From CBDCHC01 sp965217075 (GTDB lineage Bacteria > Pseudomonadota > Gammaproteobacteria > PS1 > Pseudothioglobaceae), in assembly GCA_965217075.1 (NCBI GenBank), contig CBDCHC010000001.1, forward strand, positions 1 through 64,000: DNA of 64,000 bases, given 5' to 3'. The notes under the pieces were generated by a model. That model searched no databases. It was not told the origin of the DNA and was given only the letters and a program-made list of their open reading frames with translations. The translations under genes were made by a program, and so were the position numbers. Positions 61,854 through 64,000 of the stretch are shown here, piece by piece. How positions within the stretch are numbered: position 1 is the stretch's first letter; each line of letters begins with the position of its first letter.

Positions 61854-64000
61854 TTATCTTTGCTCCACTTTATATTTTTTAATTAACAATTGTAATACCT
61901 TATTCGTTGCGTTATTTATTTCATCATCAGTTAAAGTTTTATTTTTTGCTTGATAACTCAAACTTATGGTAAAACTTTTTTTATCATTACTAATTTCATT
62001 GTTGTTATAAACATCTAATAGCTTTAACCCAATTAAAAACTTTTGTTTTAAACTAAAAATTGTATTATAAATTTCACTATAATTAATATTTTTATCAACT
62101 AAAAATGAAATATCCCTATTAGATATCTGATAACGAGAAAAACCACTATATTTTATAGTGTTTTTAATTTTAAAAACAGATAAATCTAGTTCAAATGCAA
62201 AACATTTATTAAGCGACATTTTCTTTTGTATAAATGGCGATATAGTTCCTATAATACCAATCTCTTTATTATCAACTAAAATCTTAGCACTTTGTCCTTC
62301 TTGCAATAATGCATGTTTGGTTGGAATAAACTGTATATTTCTATTGCCAATTAAAACGCTACAATCTTTTTTTATAGTATAAAAATTAAATTTATTATTT
62401 TTAAACCAATTATTTTCATTATTTTCTGTAATAATGGCAGCTATTTTCTCTTGCTGTCCAATTTTATCATTATAATAACAAGATCCTATTTCAAAAATAC
62501 GAATATTTTTGTTATTTTGATTAATATTATAAGCAGCAGTTTTAAGCAAACTAACAATAATATTACTCCGCATAACTGACATATCATTTGATATAGGATT
62601 AGCAATTTTTAATTTATCATCAGTAGTAAAACTAGCTATATTATCACTAACAAAGCTATAATTTATAACTTCATTATAATTTCTATTAACTAAAATACAG
62701 CGTAAATTATTTTTATCAATGCTATTATTTTTAACTAAAGTAGTATTAAATTTAAGTGTTTTAGTAGGTAAATTATCATAACCATATAAACGAGCCAACT
62801 CTTCAATTATATCTATATCAAGATTAATATCAAACCTTGCGCTATTAGGTTGCACAATAATCTCTCTATCATTATTTTCTAAAATAATAAAGTTAAGTGC
62901 TAATATTGTTTTTTTTATCCATTTTTTATTTAATTCAAAACCTAATATTTTTTTTATTTTATGATATTTAAGGTTAATTTTTTTTAATTTTGGTAAATAC
63001 TCTACGGCTGTATTAGTTTTAATATTTGATAACTTGCCACCACAAACTTCTATTATTAGTTCAGCGGCTCTATTTATAGCTGTCTCTGTTATATTAAAAT
63101 CTACTCCTCTTTCAAACCTTAAAGAACTTTCTGTATGTAAAGAATATTTTCTAGCTTTACCAGCAATCAATACATTATCAAAAAATGCTGCTTCTAATAA
63201 AATATTAGTAGTATTTTTTTGCACAGCACTATTTGCTGCTCCCATAATTCCAGCTACAGCTAATATATTTTTTTCATCAGCAATAATAAGAGTATCATCA
63301 TCAAGATTAATACTTTTATTATTAAGCAAAGTTATATTTTTCTCATTTTTAGCTAAACGAATAGTTACACCGCCTAATAATTTATCACTATCAAAACAAT
63401 GTAGCGGTTGCCCAAGCTCAAGCAAAACAAAATTAGTAATATCAATAATAGCTGAATTAAGTTTCTGTCCTGACTGCAATAATTTATTTGCAATCCATGC
63501 TGGAGTATTAACTGCATTATTGACTCCAGTTATCATTTGAGTTAAATATTTTGGGCAATGTTTTTTTGCAACAACATCAATATTTATATTATGTTTAAAA
63601 TACGGTATTTTTTCTAATTTAGAATTAGTATTAATGTTTTTTAATGTTATATCATAAACAACACTAAGTTCGCGTGCAATGCCTAATATAGAAAAACAAT
63701 CACCGCGATTTGGCGTAATATCAAGCTCTATAACATTATCATCTAAATTTACTTCATGACGTAAATTATTCCCAATTATAAATTTATTATTAAGCTCTAA
63801 AATACCATCATTCTTATCTATTAGATGCTTAATACCAAGCTCAGCAGCAGAACAAACCATACCAAAAGATGTAATGCCACGAATTTTTGCTTTTTTAATT
63901 TTAAAATTTTCTGTTAATTTTGCTCCAACTACTGCTACTGCAACTTTAATACCGCTACGAATATTTTTTGCACCACAAACAATTGATAAAATTTCACTGC
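61854..64000 (-). CDS. pheT: Phenylalanyl-tRNA synthetase beta subunit (5' end cut by window)
   Basis: Beta chain of the alpha2-beta2 PheRS. The frame is open to the right edge: upstream of the internal MVCSAAELGI the sequence continues (IVCGAKNIRSGIKVAVAV, GITSFG), the EMAP-like tRNA-binding domain, so the real start lies beyond 64000. B3/B4 editing domain (NRGDCFSILGIARELSVVYD, AIIDITNFVLLELGQPLHCFD in parts), the B5 domain and C-terminal anticodon-binding FDX-ACB domain (FSRYQISNRDISFLVDKNI) follow. About 715 residues are visible of roughly 790. Confidence 0.97.
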   Translation of the reverse strand, partial: SEILSIVCGAKNIRSGIKVAVAVVGAKLTENFKIKKAKIRGITSFGMVCSAAELGIKHLIDKNDGILELNNKFIIGNNLRHEVNLDDNVIELDITPNRGDCFSILGIARELSVVYDITLKNINTNSKLEKIPYFKHNINIDVVAKKHCPKYLTQMITGVNNAVNTPAWIANKLLQSGQKLNSAIIDITNFVLLELGQPLHCFDSDKLLGGVTIRLAKNEKNITLLNNKSINLDDDTLIIADEKNILAVAGIMGAANSAVQKNTTNILLEAAFFDNVLIAGKARKYSLHTESSLRFERGVDFNITETAINRAAELIIEVCGGKLSNIKTNTAVEYLPKLKKINLKYHKIKKILGFELNKKWIKKTILALNFIILENNDREIIVQPNSARFDINLDIDIIEELARLYGYDNLPTKTLKFNTTLVKNNSIDKNNLRCILVNRNYNEVINYSFVSDNIASFTTDDKLKIANPISNDMSVMRSNIIVSLLKTAAYNINQNNKNIRIFEIGSCYYNDKIGQQEKIAAIITENNENNWFKNNKFNFYTIKKDCSVLIGNRNIQFIPTKHALLQEGQSAKILVDNKEIGIIGTISPFIQKKMSLNKCFAFELDLSVFKIKNTIKYSGFSRYQISNRDISFLVDKNINYSEIYNTIFSLKQKFLIGLKLLDVYNNNEISNDKKSFTISLSYQAKNKTLTDDEINNATNKVLQLLIKKYKVEQR

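Noticed and set aside
1..64000. tRNA and rRNA genes
   Set aside because: I scanned for T-loop GGTTCGAATCC-like and acceptor-stem signals on both strands by eye and found none. Weak candidates could be missed; a covariance search would settle it.

Overview
The window comes from a strongly AT-rich bacterium (about one quarter G+C by eye) whose gene neighbourhoods are gammaproteobacterial: murC-murB-ddl-ftsQ, prfA-hemA facing lolB, hflK-hflC-hisZ-purA, ratA facing smpB, pheT-ihfA. It builds peptidoglycan and lipopolysaccharide (murB, murC, ddl, lpxC, lpxL, lptD, lolB). Low G+C, many 1-14 bp gene overlaps, several genes split by single-base changes and a missing ftsZ suggest a reduced, probably host-associated genome. 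A persulfide dioxygenase and the ftsA-lpxC junction without ftsZ recall sulfur-oxidising clam symbionts, but that placement is inference. No rRNA, tRNA, tmRNA or CRISPR array was seen.

Layout. 1-4.9 kb (minus): hemN (cut by the left edge), ftsQ, ddl, murB, murC. 5-8.2 kb: lptD, rlmB and a small unknown. 8.2-10.2 kb (minus): sucD, sucC. 10.3-15.9 kb: efp, rnd, ppa, rsmD, dusA, ftsA, lpxC. 16-20.5 kb: nagZ, ampG and a YkuD enzyme (peptidoglycan recycling), a membrane protein, a persulfide dioxygenase. 20.5-34.6 kb: ileS, an M50 protease, a LolA-like protein, prfA, hemA, lolB, hflK, hflC, hisZ, purA, a glycosyltransferase, a DUF455 protein, ratA, smpB. 42.7-51.4 kb: cysE, lpxL, rnr, pyrG, bioF, bioH, rluB, trxB. 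51.5-64 kb: a two-gene M4 metalloprotease, a broken gcvP, a repeat-shifted membrane gene, clpB, typA, ihfA, pheT (cut by the right edge).

The accessory island at 34.6-42.7 kb is the most interesting part. It appears to hold a fossil integron. A decayed integron-integrase remnant (about 42474-42707, plus strand) faces away from two gene cassettes on the minus strand. Cassette 1 is a DarT/DarG-type DNA ADP-ribosylation toxin-antitoxin pair, cassette 2 a zinc-ribbon membrane protein with a TerB/J-domain protein. Each cassette ends in a recognisable attC site, and the gene stops fall in the attC core box. Beside it lie a frameshifted REP-associated transposase with its terminal repeats, an NAD synthetase fused to a phage-type helix-turn-helix, twin 18-bp repeats upstream of that fusion, and an orphan winged-helix protein.

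A second theme is gene disruption at homopolymers. The reading frames of murB (nine T), rnd (ten A) and darT (seven A) are each restored by removing one base from the run. For murB, an essential gene, this points to rescue by transcriptional slippage (or to an assembly error), not simple loss. By contrast gcvP carries a nonsense codon and an indel outside any long homopolymer, and looks genuinely broken.
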